From Sphingobium sp. D43FB (GTDB lineage: Bacteria > Pseudomonadota > Alphaproteobacteria > Sphingomonadales > Sphingomonadaceae), in NCBI RefSeq assembly GCF_002312805.1, contig NZ_NMUA01000007.1:124001-188000 (forward strand): a stretch of 64,000 nucleotides of DNA, in the 5' to 3' direction. A program made the translations under genes and the position numbers. Each line of letters starts with the position of its first letter. Position 1 is the stretch's first letter. This document shows, piece after piece, positions 1-7,752 of this stretch. Under the pieces are notes generated by a model, which did not search any database, was not told the DNA's origin, and saw nothing but the letters and a program-made list of their open reading frames with translations.

Positions 1-80
1 ACCGGCCCGGTCACCTCGGCGGCCAGGTCAACGTCCGCGCCCCGCAGGGTCTGTCTTTCAATCGCGCTCATGCCAGCCAT
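1..80 (-). CDS. N-terminal fragment of an unidentified protein, cut by the window edge
   Basis: Only about 26 codons are visible, reading leftwards from an ATG at 80. An AAAGGCG ribosome-binding site lies a few bases upstream, inside the end of the preceding SDR gene. A second in-frame ATG lies at 71. The visible residues (MSAIERQTLRGADVDLAAEV) resemble the first beta-strand of alpha/beta-hydrolase-fold enzymes, but this is too short to prove a family. It starts 2 bases after the SDR stop, so it is almost certainly in the same operon. Confidence 0.45.
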   Translation of the reverse strand, partial: MAGMSAIERQTLRGADVDLAAEVTGP

Positions 81-82
81 TG

Positions 83-928
83 TTACGCCTTTATCGCCGC
101 GCGGAAATCCTCATTCTTCAGGAACAGCGACGTATTGTCCGCGCCCAGATGCGTCCATTTGAGGTTCAGCCCGCCATCCACCAATATCGTCTGCCCAGTG
201 ATATAGCTCGACAGGTCGGACAATAAGAAGGCGATGGCGCCTGCCTGTTCCTCCGGCCGGGCACGCCGTCCCATGGCGATCGCCGCCTGGTCCCGCGCCA
301 CATCCTCATCGATATAAGCGCCTGATCCCGGCGTGATCGTCATGCCCGGCGCAACGGTATTGACGCGGATATTGTCGAGCGCCAATTCGGTCGCCAGCGT
401 GCGGGTCGCCGCGACGATTGCCGCTTTCGCCGTGCCATAGGCGATGTGATAGGGCGCGCTGTTCATCCCGCTGATCGACGAAACCCCTACGATCGCACCC
501 GGATTGCCCCGTGCCCGCAATTCCCGCGCCACCGCCTGGCTCATGAAGAACATCGTCTCCAGATTTTGCTCGAACAAAGCGCGCCAGTCCGCCCGCGTCA
601 CCCGCTCGGCCCGCATCCAGGTCTGCGGCGCGGCCCCACCCGCCACATTGGCCAGCCCATGGAGCGCGCCGGGGGCCGCCACCGCCGCCTCCATCACCTT
701 CGCCACGCCTTCGTCCGTCCCGACATCGGCAATGACCGGCACGATCGCCAACCCTTGCGCGATCAGCGGCGCGATGTGCGCATCGAACTTGGCCTGGGTG
801 CGCCCAGCGGCAATCACCGTCGCGCCCGCCTGCGCCAGCATCTTCGTCGTCGCGGTGCCGATGCCGCCGCCCGCAGCGCCCGTGACGATGATCGTCCGGC
901 CCGTGAAATCCATCAATTGCTGCGCCAT
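83..928 (-). CDS. SDR family oxidoreductase
   Basis: This is a classical short-chain dehydrogenase/reductase of about 281 residues, probably an NAD(P)-dependent alcohol/ketone oxidoreductase in the cytoplasm. Near the N-terminus it has the cofactor-binding glycine motif TGAAGGGIG. It also has an NVAGG stretch in the NAG position, the catalytic SSISG serine, the YGTAK Tyr/Lys pair, and a C-terminal GQTILVDGG strand typical of the family. In-frame ATGs exist at 943, 937, 928 and 913; 928 is preferred because a GAGG sits about 9 bases upstream. It is divergent from the BVMO gene and precedes the truncated gene at the window edge, so it probably belongs to the same catabolic locus. The substrate is unknown. 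Confidence 0.85.
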   Translation of the reverse strand: MAQQLMDFTGRTIIVTGAAGGGIGTATTKMLAQAGATVIAAGRTQAKFDAHIAPLIAQGLAIVPVIADVGTDEGVAKVMEAAVAAPGALHGLANVAGGAAPQTWMRAERVTRADWRALFEQNLETMFFMSQAVARELRARGNPGAIVGVSSISGMNSAPYHIAYGTAKAAIVAATRTLATELALDNIRVNTVAPGMTITPGSGAYIDEDVARDQAAIAMGRRARPEEQAGAIAFLLSDLSSYITGQTILVDGGLNLKWTHLGADNTSLFLKNEDFRAAIKA

Positions 929-997
929 GTCCGACATCCTCATCCCGCTTTTTACGCGCTCAACCTAGCCCGCGCGGCCAAGCCCTAAACAGGGGGT

Positions 998-1015
998 GAA
1001 GCGAAACATCGCTCC
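998..1015. promoter_or_regulatory. Candidate regulator operator between SDR and BVMO genes
   Basis: The bases form an imperfect inverted repeat, GAAGCGA, four bases, TCGCTCC. The sequence AGCGAAACAT (1000-1009) and the 13-mer CATCGCTCCGGCG (1007-1019) both recur in the IclR/acyl-CoA-ligase divergent promoter at 10241-10267. Sharing both blocks between two divergent promoters 9 kb apart suggests a common regulator, plausibly the IclR protein. The binding protein is inference. Confidence 0.45.
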
Positions 1016-1097
1016 GGCGCTAACCGCGCAGGCCGCATTGCAAATGAACAGTGTTGTTGATTAGTTGCCAGAAACAACAAGCTTCCATGGAGCGGAT

Positions 1098-2927
1098 ATG
1101 AGCTGCACTCCCACCCGGACGCCAGCGCCCGATACATTCGATATCCCGACGCTGCGCGCAAAATATCGCGAAGAGCGCGACAAGCGCCTGCGCGGTGACG
1201 GGCAGGGGCAGTATCAGCCGACCACTGACGACACCACGCATAGCTATGATGTCGATCCGCACATGGCCGTCACCCCGCGCGACCCCCTGGTCGAAGACCT
1301 CGACGTGCTGGTGCTGGGCGGAGGCTTTGCCGGGGTGTTGGCGGGCTATCATCTGACCAAGCAGGGCGTCACCGATTTCCGCAATATCGACCATGCCGGC
1401 GACTTTGGCGGCGTCTGGTACTGGAACCGCTATCCCGGCATCCAATGCGACAATGACGCCTATTGCTACCTGCCGCTGCTCGAAGAAACCGGCTTCATGC
1501 CGTCCAAGAAATTCGCCGACGGCGCGGAGATTCAAGCCTATATCAAACAGATCGCCCAGCGCTTCGGCTTCCACGATCGCGCCCTGTTCCACACGCTCGT
1601 CACTGCGCTCAGATGGGACGATACACTCCAGCGCTGGCATGTCGAAACCAGCCGGGGCGATCATTTCCGCGCCCGCTTCGTCATCATGGGCTGCGGCGTC
1701 CTCAACATGCCCAAGCTGCCGGGGATCGAGGGGATAGACCGCTATCAGGGCAAGATCTTCCACACCGCCCGCTGGGACTATGGCTATACCGGCGGCAGCT
1801 ACGAAAATCCGGTGCTTGACAAGCTGATCGACAAGCGCGTCGCGATCCTGGGCACGGGTGCCACCGCGATCCAGGCCGTCCCGCATCTCGCCCGCTACGC
1901 CAAGCAGCTCTACGTTATTCAGCGGACGCCATCGACCGTGGACGAACGGCCCAATCCGCCGACCGATCCTGACTGGGCGGAATCGTTGCAACCGGGCTGG
2001 CAGGCCGAGCGTCAGGCCAATTTCCACCGCGCCGCCATGGAATTTTTCCTACCGGGTGAGCAGGATCTGATCTGCGACATCTGGACCGAAATCGCGCGCA
2101 ACCTGCACGCCGAACTGGAAGCCGAAGGCTGGCCGGAACTGTCTCCCGAAGAATTCATGGCCCGCCGCGAAGTGGTGGATTATCGCGTCATGGAACGGCT
2201 GCGCGCCCGCGTCAATGAAATGGTCAAGGACGAGGCGACCGCCGCCTCGCTCAAGCCCTGGTATCGCTTCCTGTGCAAGCGCCCGCTCTCCAGCAACGAC
2301 TTCTACGCCGCCTTCAATCAGCCCAACGTGAAACTGGTCGACGTGTCGGATGCCAAGGGGCTGGAGCGGATGACGGAGACCGGCTTCGTCTCGAACGGCG
2401 TCACCTATGACGTCGATTGCATGATCTTCGCCAGCGGCTTTGAGGTCACCAGCGACCTCAAGCGCCGCTGGGGCATCGACGTGGTGGAGGGGCGCAATGG
2501 CCTGTCCATCTACGATCATTGGGCGAACGGGCCAAAGACGCTGCACGGCACCATGACCCACGGTTTCCCCAACCAATTCTTCATCGGCTATATTCAGGGC
2601 GGCCTCAACGCCAGCGTCACCGAACAATTCGGGCGGCAGGCGGAACATATCGCCCACATCATCCAGGCGACGATGGCAAAGGGCGCGGCCTCGGTCGAAA
2701 CCACGGCGGACGCGCAGGACGCCTATGTCCAGCATTTCCACGATGTGGAATATGACACCTCCGCCTTCCAGATCGAATGTACGCCAAGCTATTTCACCAA
2801 TGAAGGTCAGGTAAAAGCACCCTGGGCGCTGTTCCGCAGCTACGGTCTCGGCTGGCGCGCATTCCAGACATTGTTGCAGGACTGGCGCGCGCGCGGTGAC
2901 CTTGCGGGCATGGAGTTGCGGTCATGA
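1098..2927 (+). CDS. Baeyer-Villiger-type flavin monooxygenase
   Basis: About 609 residues. This FAD/NADPH monooxygenase would insert one oxygen atom into a ketone to give an ester or lactone. It has an N-terminal extension, then a first Rossmann motif GGGFAG (about residues 74-79). The BVMO fingerprint follows (YQGKIFHTARWD, about 216-227, matching FxGxxxHxxxW with Tyr for Phe), then a second nucleotide motif GTGATA (about 250). The extension contains KYREERDKRLR, which I associate with the cyclopentadecanone-monooxygenase-like group; that is from memory. An in-frame TTG lies 33 bases upstream, but the ATG at 1098 has a GGAG five bases before it. It heads a run of catabolic genes and is followed after about 100 bases by the Rieske oxygenase. 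Confidence 0.88.
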   Translation: MSCTPTRTPAPDTFDIPTLRAKYREERDKRLRGDGQGQYQPTTDDTTHSYDVDPHMAVTPRDPLVEDLDVLVLGGGFAGVLAGYHLTKQGVTDFRNIDHAGDFGGVWYWNRYPGIQCDNDAYCYLPLLEETGFMPSKKFADGAEIQAYIKQIAQRFGFHDRALFHTLVTALRWDDTLQRWHVETSRGDHFRARFVIMGCGVLNMPKLPGIEGIDRYQGKIFHTARWDYGYTGGSYENPVLDKLIDKRVAILGTGATAIQAVPHLARYAKQLYVIQRTPSTVDERPNPPTDPDWAESLQPGWQAERQANFHRAAMEFFLPGEQDLICDIWTEIARNLHAELEAEGWPELSPEEFMARREVVDYRVMERLRARVNEMVKDEATAASLKPWYRFLCKRPLSSNDFYAAFNQPNVKLVDVSDAKGLERMTETGFVSNGVTYDVDCMIFASGFEVTSDLKRRWGIDVVEGRNGLSIYDHWANGPKTLHGTMTHGFPNQFFIGYIQGGLNASVTEQFGRQAEHIAHIIQATMAKGAASVETTADAQDAYVQHFHDVEYDTSAFQIECTPSYFTNEGQVKAPWALFRSYGLGWRAFQTLLQDWRARGDLAGMELRS

Positions 2928-3027
2928 TCGCCGGTGGGAGGACGCCGTCCGGCCACCGGCTTTCGCTTGGGATTGCCCGTTCGTTCGCAATCATCGGACG
3001 GCCGGGAACAGGCTGCGGGAGCATGGC

Positions 3028-4404
3028 ATGAACAGCCCGACCACCATCGCCATCGAGGATCTGGCCAAGCCGCTGACCTATCCGGTCGAGGCTTTCCTGT
3101 CGCGCGACTATGCGCTCGCCGAAAAGGAAAAGCTCTGGCCCAAAGTGTGGCAGGTCGCTGCCCGGGCCGAGGAATTACCGGAAGTCGGCGACTGGCTGAC
3201 CTACGATATTTGCGACGACAGCATCATCGTCATTCGCGTCGCGCCTGATCGGCTCAAGGCCTATCATAATGTTTGTCCCCATCGCGGGCGGCAGTTAGTG
3301 GATGTGCCCGAAGGCGCGCACTCGGCCAAGGGCAACAAGCGTCGCAATTTCATCTGCGGCTTCCACGGCTGGACCTTCGATATAGACGGCAATAACAGCT
3401 ATATCCTCGATCCGCAGGACTGGCAGGGCGCCCTGACGCCCGACTGTACGCATCTTTCCGAAGTGAAGGTCGACCTGTGGGGCGGATGGATCTGGATTCA
3501 CATGGATCTGGACGCCGAACCCGTGACCGATTTCCTGGGCGATGCCGGGCGCATCCTGTCTTATTTCGAAATGGACAACATGCGCTACAAATGGCGCAAA
3601 TGGGTGGTCTATCCATCCAATTGGAAGACCGCGCTCGAAGCCTTCATGGAACCCTATCATGTCGCGGGCACGCATAGCCAGCTGCTCGCCTATGGCGACT
3701 ATTATGCTTATGGCGCGGCTTATGGCCTGCACGGCGTCAGCGGTTTCGACCAGCGCGATCCCGCCTTCGCCATGAGCCAGAGCAGCAGTGTCACCCGCGC
3801 AGGCAAGGGCGACGATCCGCGCCGCTCGACCTATGAGCTGATCCGCGAAAATTACGAGACGCTCAACTATGCCGCGTCCACGCAAACGCTGGTCGATGCC
3901 GCCAGCCGCCTGGTCGATGAATTGCCCGAAGGCACGGCGGCCGCCGATGTCATCGCCCATTGGCTGAAATCGGCGCGGGCGGACGATGCCGCCCGCGGCG
4001 TCTTCTGGCCCGACATTCCGCCAGAAGTGATGGCCGAGGCCGGCCTCGCCTGGCACGTCTTTCCCAACATGTCGGTGTTGCAGGGGATCACCTTCGCGCT
4101 CTGCTATCGCGCGCGGCCCTTCGGCGACGATCCCAACATGTGCATCTTCGAATCCTACGCGATCGAACGGTTCCCCGAAGGCGAGGAACCGGCGACTGAA
4201 TGGGAACATGCCGAACCAACGGCGGAAGGATGGGGCGCCGTCCTCGCCCAAGACTTCTCGAACATGAAATGGGTGCAGAAGGGGATGAAGTCGCGCGGTT
4301 TTCGAGGGCCGCTCCCTAATCCGCACCAGGAACGCAAGATCACCAATTTCCACCGCAACCTCGCCGCGTACATGGGTACGGGCGCACCGAGGCTATTGAA
4401 ATGA
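3028..4404 (+). CDS. Rieske non-haem iron aromatic-ring-hydroxylating oxygenase, alpha subunit
   Basis: A 458-residue oxygenase component. The Rieske [2Fe-2S] ligands are CPH at residues 83-85 and CGFH at 110-113. The catalytic mononuclear-iron region is visible as NWKTALEAFMEPYHVAGTH (about 198-216), supplying two His ligands. A reductase and ferredoxin must be encoded elsewhere, since neither follows here. The reading frame is open back to 2896, but the ATG at 3028 has a GGGAG ribosome-binding site and begins at the usual family N-terminus. The stop overlaps the next start (ATGA, 4401-4404), indicating translational coupling with the ThDP enzyme. No separate beta subunit is present, so a homotrimeric alpha-only enzyme is likely. 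The substrate is unknown. Confidence 0.92.
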   Translation: MNSPTTIAIEDLAKPLTYPVEAFLSRDYALAEKEKLWPKVWQVAARAEELPEVGDWLTYDICDDSIIVIRVAPDRLKAYHNVCPHRGRQLVDVPEGAHSAKGNKRRNFICGFHGWTFDIDGNNSYILDPQDWQGALTPDCTHLSEVKVDLWGGWIWIHMDLDAEPVTDFLGDAGRILSYFEMDNMRYKWRKWVVYPSNWKTALEAFMEPYHVAGTHSQLLAYGDYYAYGAAYGLHGVSGFDQRDPAFAMSQSSSVTRAGKGDDPRRSTYELIRENYETLNYAASTQTLVDAASRLVDELPEGTAAADVIAHWLKSARADDAARGVFWPDIPPEVMAEAGLAWHVFPNMSVLQGITFALCYRARPFGDDPNMCIFESYAIERFPEGEEPATEWEHAEPTAEGWGAVLAQDFSNMKWVQKGMKSRGFRGPLPNPHQERKITNFHRNLAAYMGTGAPRLLK

Positions 4405-6185
4405 GCTACGACGATCCCAAGCCTACTACCGCTGCAACCGCATCGGGCAAGTCAGGCACGCCAGTCTATAAGCGTGTCCTCGACCTGTTCGAGGCCGAAG
4501 GCATCAACACCCTGTTCGGCATCCCCGACCCGAACTTTGTCCATATGTTCCTGGAGGCCGAACGGCGCGGCTGGACCGTGGTCGCCCCCCATCATGAAGC
4601 CGCCGCAGGCTTCATGGCCGAAGCCGCCTCGCGCATCACCGGCAAGCCCGCCGTCGCCATCGGCACGCTGGGGCCGGGCATCGCCAATATGGCGCCCGCC
4701 ATCCAATGCGCGCTGGTCGAGCATTCGCCCGTCATCTTCCTGTCGGGCCAGCGCGCCCGCGTCACCGAACAGCGCGTCCGCCGTGGCCGCATCCAGTTCG
4801 TCAAGCAAATGCCGCTGTTCGAAAATTCGGTGAAATATGCCGCATCCATCGAATATGCCGACCAGACCGACGAAGTGATCCGCGAAGGCATCCGCAAGGC
4901 GATGGGCGGCACCCCTGGCCCCGTCTATATCGAATATCCCAGCCACATCATTCTGGAAGAGCTGGACCTGCCAGCGCCGCTGGTGCCGGAACGCTATCGC
5001 CTGGTCAATCAAGGCGCGGATATCGACCGCGTCCACGAAGCCGCCAAATTGATGCGCGAAGCCAAGAATCCGATCCTCCTCGTCGGCCATGGCGTCCACA
5101 CGTCACGTACCGGCGCAGCGGTCAAGCAACTGGCCGATCTGATGAACTGCCCCGTCATCCAGACGTCGGGCGGCACCAGCTATATCAAGGGTCTCGAAGA
5201 CCGCACCTTCCAATATGTCTTCTCCAAGGCGTCGATCGAGGCCGTCACCGAGTCCGACCTTGTGCTGGCGCTCGGCACTGAACTCGGCGAGCCAGTCCAT
5301 TTCGGCAAATGGCGCTACTGGCAGAAGAATGAAGCGATCCGCAAATGGATTTATGTCGAACAGGATGCCTCGGCCATCGGCGTCAACCGCCCAATCGACG
5401 TGCCTTTGGTCGGCGACCTGCGCGGCGTCGTGCCGCAGCTTGTCGCCGCGCTAAAGGACGCGCCACGCGCACCGGCCCCGATGCTGGAAGCCTTCATGCG
5501 CGACGGCCAAGCGGAACTGGACGAACTGGCGGCGGAATCGCTTACCAAGAGCGACGGCACCGGCGACGTGGCCATCCATCCCGCGCGCCTCGCGGTCGAA
5601 GCGACACAGGCCTTCCCCAAGGACGGCATCATGATCCGCGACGGCGGCGCGGGCGTCATCTTCCAATGGACCTATTCGCAGTGCAAGCCGCATGACGTGA
5701 TCTGGAACCAGAATTTCGGGCATATCGGCACCGGCATCCCCTATGCCACCGGCGCGATGCTGGCGGACCAGGCGGCAACCGGCATTTCGCGCCCGGCCAT
5801 GCTGCTGACTTCGGACAGCAGTTTCCTCTTCCATATCGGTGAACTGGAAGTCGCCGCGCGCTGCAAGCTGCCGCTGGTCTGCGTCGTCGGCGTCGACAAT
5901 GCCTGGGGTCTGGAAGTCGGCGTCTACAAGCGCACCTTCGGCCAGGGCACTGAAGAAACCGGCACCCATTGGAGCAAGGACGTCCGTTTCGACAAGATCG
6001 GCGAAGGCTTTGGCTGCCACGGCGAATATGTCACCCGCGCCGAAGACATCAAACCCGCCATCGAACGCGCCTATGCCAGCGGCAAGGTCGGCGTCGTCCA
6101 TGTCGTCATCGACCCGAAGGCCAATTCGGAAGAAATGCCCAAATATGCTGAATTCCGCACCTGGTACGCGGAAGGCACGCAGTAA
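4401..6185 (+). CDS. Thiamine-diphosphate-dependent lyase/decarboxylase (acetolactate-synthase superfamily)
   Basis: A 594-residue three-domain ThDP enzyme: an N-terminal Pyr domain with the cofactor-activating glutamate at about residue 66 (PHHEAAAGFMAEA), a central domain, and a C-terminal PP domain. In the PP domain the usual GDG metal-binding triplet reads SDS (about residue 471, TSDSSFLFHIGELE). The metal-binding Asp is kept and the motif ends with DNAWG instead of NN. Known relatives include acetolactate synthase, benzoylformate decarboxylase and benzaldehyde lyase. The adjacent aldehyde dehydrogenase suggests that it releases an aldehyde, by decarboxylation of a 2-oxoacid or cleavage of an acyloin. 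It is translationally coupled to the Rieske gene by a 4-base overlap. The exact reaction is unknown. Confidence 0.85.
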   Translation: MSYDDPKPTTAATASGKSGTPVYKRVLDLFEAEGINTLFGIPDPNFVHMFLEAERRGWTVVAPHHEAAAGFMAEAASRITGKPAVAIGTLGPGIANMAPAIQCALVEHSPVIFLSGQRARVTEQRVRRGRIQFVKQMPLFENSVKYAASIEYADQTDEVIREGIRKAMGGTPGPVYIEYPSHIILEELDLPAPLVPERYRLVNQGADIDRVHEAAKLMREAKNPILLVGHGVHTSRTGAAVKQLADLMNCPVIQTSGGTSYIKGLEDRTFQYVFSKASIEAVTESDLVLALGTELGEPVHFGKWRYWQKNEAIRKWIYVEQDASAIGVNRPIDVPLVGDLRGVVPQLVAALKDAPRAPAPMLEAFMRDGQAELDELAAESLTKSDGTGDVAIHPARLAVEATQAFPKDGIMIRDGGAGVIFQWTYSQCKPHDVIWNQNFGHIGTGIPYATGAMLADQAATGISRPAMLLTSDSSFLFHIGELEVAARCKLPLVCVVGVDNAWGLEVGVYKRTFGQGTEETGTHWSKDVRFDKIGEGFGCHGEYVTRAEDIKPAIERAYASGKVGVVHVVIDPKANSEEMPKYAEFRTWYAEGTQ

Positions 6186-6197
6186 GCCGAAGAAATT

Positions 6198-6315
6198 CCT
6201 CCCCTGTGAGGGGAGGGGGACCGCCGCGTAGCGGTGGTGGAGGGGTGTCACCCTATCGAGAGCATGACACCCCTCCGTCAGGCCTTCGGCCTGCCACCTC
6301 CCCCGCCGGGGGAGG
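6198..6315. repeat. Mosaic of palindromic repeats upstream of the aldehyde dehydrogenase
   Basis: At least five hairpins are packed in 118 bases. They are CCTCCCC/GGGGAGG (6198-6216), ACCGC/GCGGT (6220-6235), a 12-bp stem GGAGGGGTGTCA/TGACACCCCTCC (6239-6276), CAGGCC/GGCCTG (6279-6293) and CCTCCCCC/GGGGGAGG (6297-6315). G-rich hairpin mosaics of this type recur in sphingomonad intergenic regions. The last 3' arm supplies the purine-rich ribosome-binding site of the downstream ALDH gene, so folding could hide it. Confidence 0.75.
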
Positions 6316-6335
6316 ATCGAATGAGGGAGACACCC

Positions 6336-7751
6336 ATGCGCGACCATCTGCACTTCTACATTGACGGCCAGTGGGTAGACCCGGTCGCGCCCAAGACGGC
6401 CGAAGTCATCAACCCCGCGACCGAATCTGTCGCGGGCCATATCGCGCTTGGCTCCGCGGCGGACGTGGACAAGGCTGTCGCCGCCGCCCGCCGCGCCTTC
6501 CCCGCCTGGTCGGAAACCACCCGCGAACAGCGGCTCGACCTGCTCAAAGCCATCCAGGCCGAATATCAGCGCCGCATGGCCGACTTGGGCGAGGCGATCC
6601 GTGAGGAAATGGGCGCACCATCCGGCCTCGCCAACGGCTTCCATGTCGGCCTCGGCGCAGGCCATCTGCAGACCGCCATCGAATTGCTGGAGACATTCCC
6701 GTTCGAGGAACTGCGCGGACCCACGCTGATCCGCCGCGAACCCATCGGCGTCTGCGCCCTCATCACGCCTTGGAACTGGCCGATGAACCAGACCTGCGTC
6801 AAGGTCTTCCCCGCGCTCGCCACCGGCTGCACCATGATCCTCAAACCGCCGCAGCTCGCGCCCTTCTCTGCCCAGATCCTCGCCGAAATCATCGACGCGG
6901 CGGGGGTGCCTGCGGGCGTGTTCAACATGATTCAGGGGCAGGGTAGCGTCATCGGCACCGCACTTTCGACCCACGAAGATGTCGACATGATCAGCTTCAC
7001 CGGCTCCGAACCCGTTGGCGTTCAGATCCAGAAGGACGCTGCCACCACAATCAAGCGCGTCGGCCTGGAACTCGGCGGCAAGAGCGCCTTCATCGTACTG
7101 GACGATGCGGCCCTAGCCGAAAACGTCACCGGCGCAACCGCTGGGATGATGGGCAATAGCGGCCAGACCTGCAGCGCCGGATCGCGCCTGCTCGTCCCCG
7201 CACCCCGCCTCGACGAAGCGCTTGCAGCCGCCAAGTCGGCCGCACAAGCCGTCACCGTTGGCGACCCGGCAGGCGAGGTCGCCATGGGGCCGGTCGTGTC
7301 CAAGGCGCAATATAATATCATTCAGGACTATATCGCCAAAGGCGTCGAAGAAGGCGCAACCCTCGTCGCAGGCGGCCCCGGTCGCCCCGAAGGCATCGAC
7401 AAAGGCTGGTTCGTCCGCCCCACCGTCTTCCTCGGCACCAACGACATGGTCATCGGCCGCGAAGAGATTTTCGGTCCCGTGCTGGTCATCATCCCCTATG
7501 ACGACATCGACCATGCCGTCGCCATCGCCAATGACAGCCCCTTCGGCCTCGCGGGATACGTCAACGGCCTCGACACCGCCCAAGTCCATGCCGTCGCCCG
7601 CCGCCTGCGCACCGGTTGGGTCAGTATGAATGGCGGCTTCGATTTCCATGCGCCCTTCGGCGGCTACAAGCGCAGCGGCAACGGGCGCGAATGGGGCGAG
7701 TATGGCTTCCACGAATATCTCGAAGTCAAATCCATGCTCGGTTACGTCTGA
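6336..7751 (+). CDS. NAD(P)-dependent aldehyde dehydrogenase
   Basis: A 471-residue member of the aldehyde dehydrogenase superfamily that oxidises an aldehyde to an acid. It shows the TPWNWPMNQ segment, the glycine-rich FTGS cofactor turn, the general-base glutamate in ELGGKS (about residue 245) and the catalytic cysteine in GQTCSAGSR (about 279). The ATG at 6336 begins the standard family N-terminus (MRDHLHFYIDGQW). A second in-frame ATG at 6321 has a stronger ribosome-binding site (GGGGGAGG), but that site lies in a hairpin stem. By position it would take the aldehyde released by the ThDP enzyme. It ends one base before the next gene's start. Confidence 0.93.
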   Translation: MRDHLHFYIDGQWVDPVAPKTAEVINPATESVAGHIALGSAADVDKAVAAARRAFPAWSETTREQRLDLLKAIQAEYQRRMADLGEAIREEMGAPSGLANGFHVGLGAGHLQTAIELLETFPFEELRGPTLIRREPIGVCALITPWNWPMNQTCVKVFPALATGCTMILKPPQLAPFSAQILAEIIDAAGVPAGVFNMIQGQGSVIGTALSTHEDVDMISFTGSEPVGVQIQKDAATTIKRVGLELGGKSAFIVLDDAALAENVTGATAGMMGNSGQTCSAGSRLLVPAPRLDEALAAAKSAAQAVTVGDPAGEVAMGPVVSKAQYNIIQDYIAKGVEEGATLVAGGPGRPEGIDKGWFVRPTVFLGTNDMVIGREEIFGPVLVIIPYDDIDHAVAIANDSPFGLAGYVNGLDTAQVHAVARRLRTGWVSMNGGFDFHAPFGGYKRSGNGREWGEYGFHEYLEVKSMLGYV

Positions 7752-7752
7752 C

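Noticed and set aside
5451-6974. 507-codon reverse frame across the ThDP/ALDH junction
   Set aside because: It crosses two well-supported genes and a palindromic repeat and has no domain signature.
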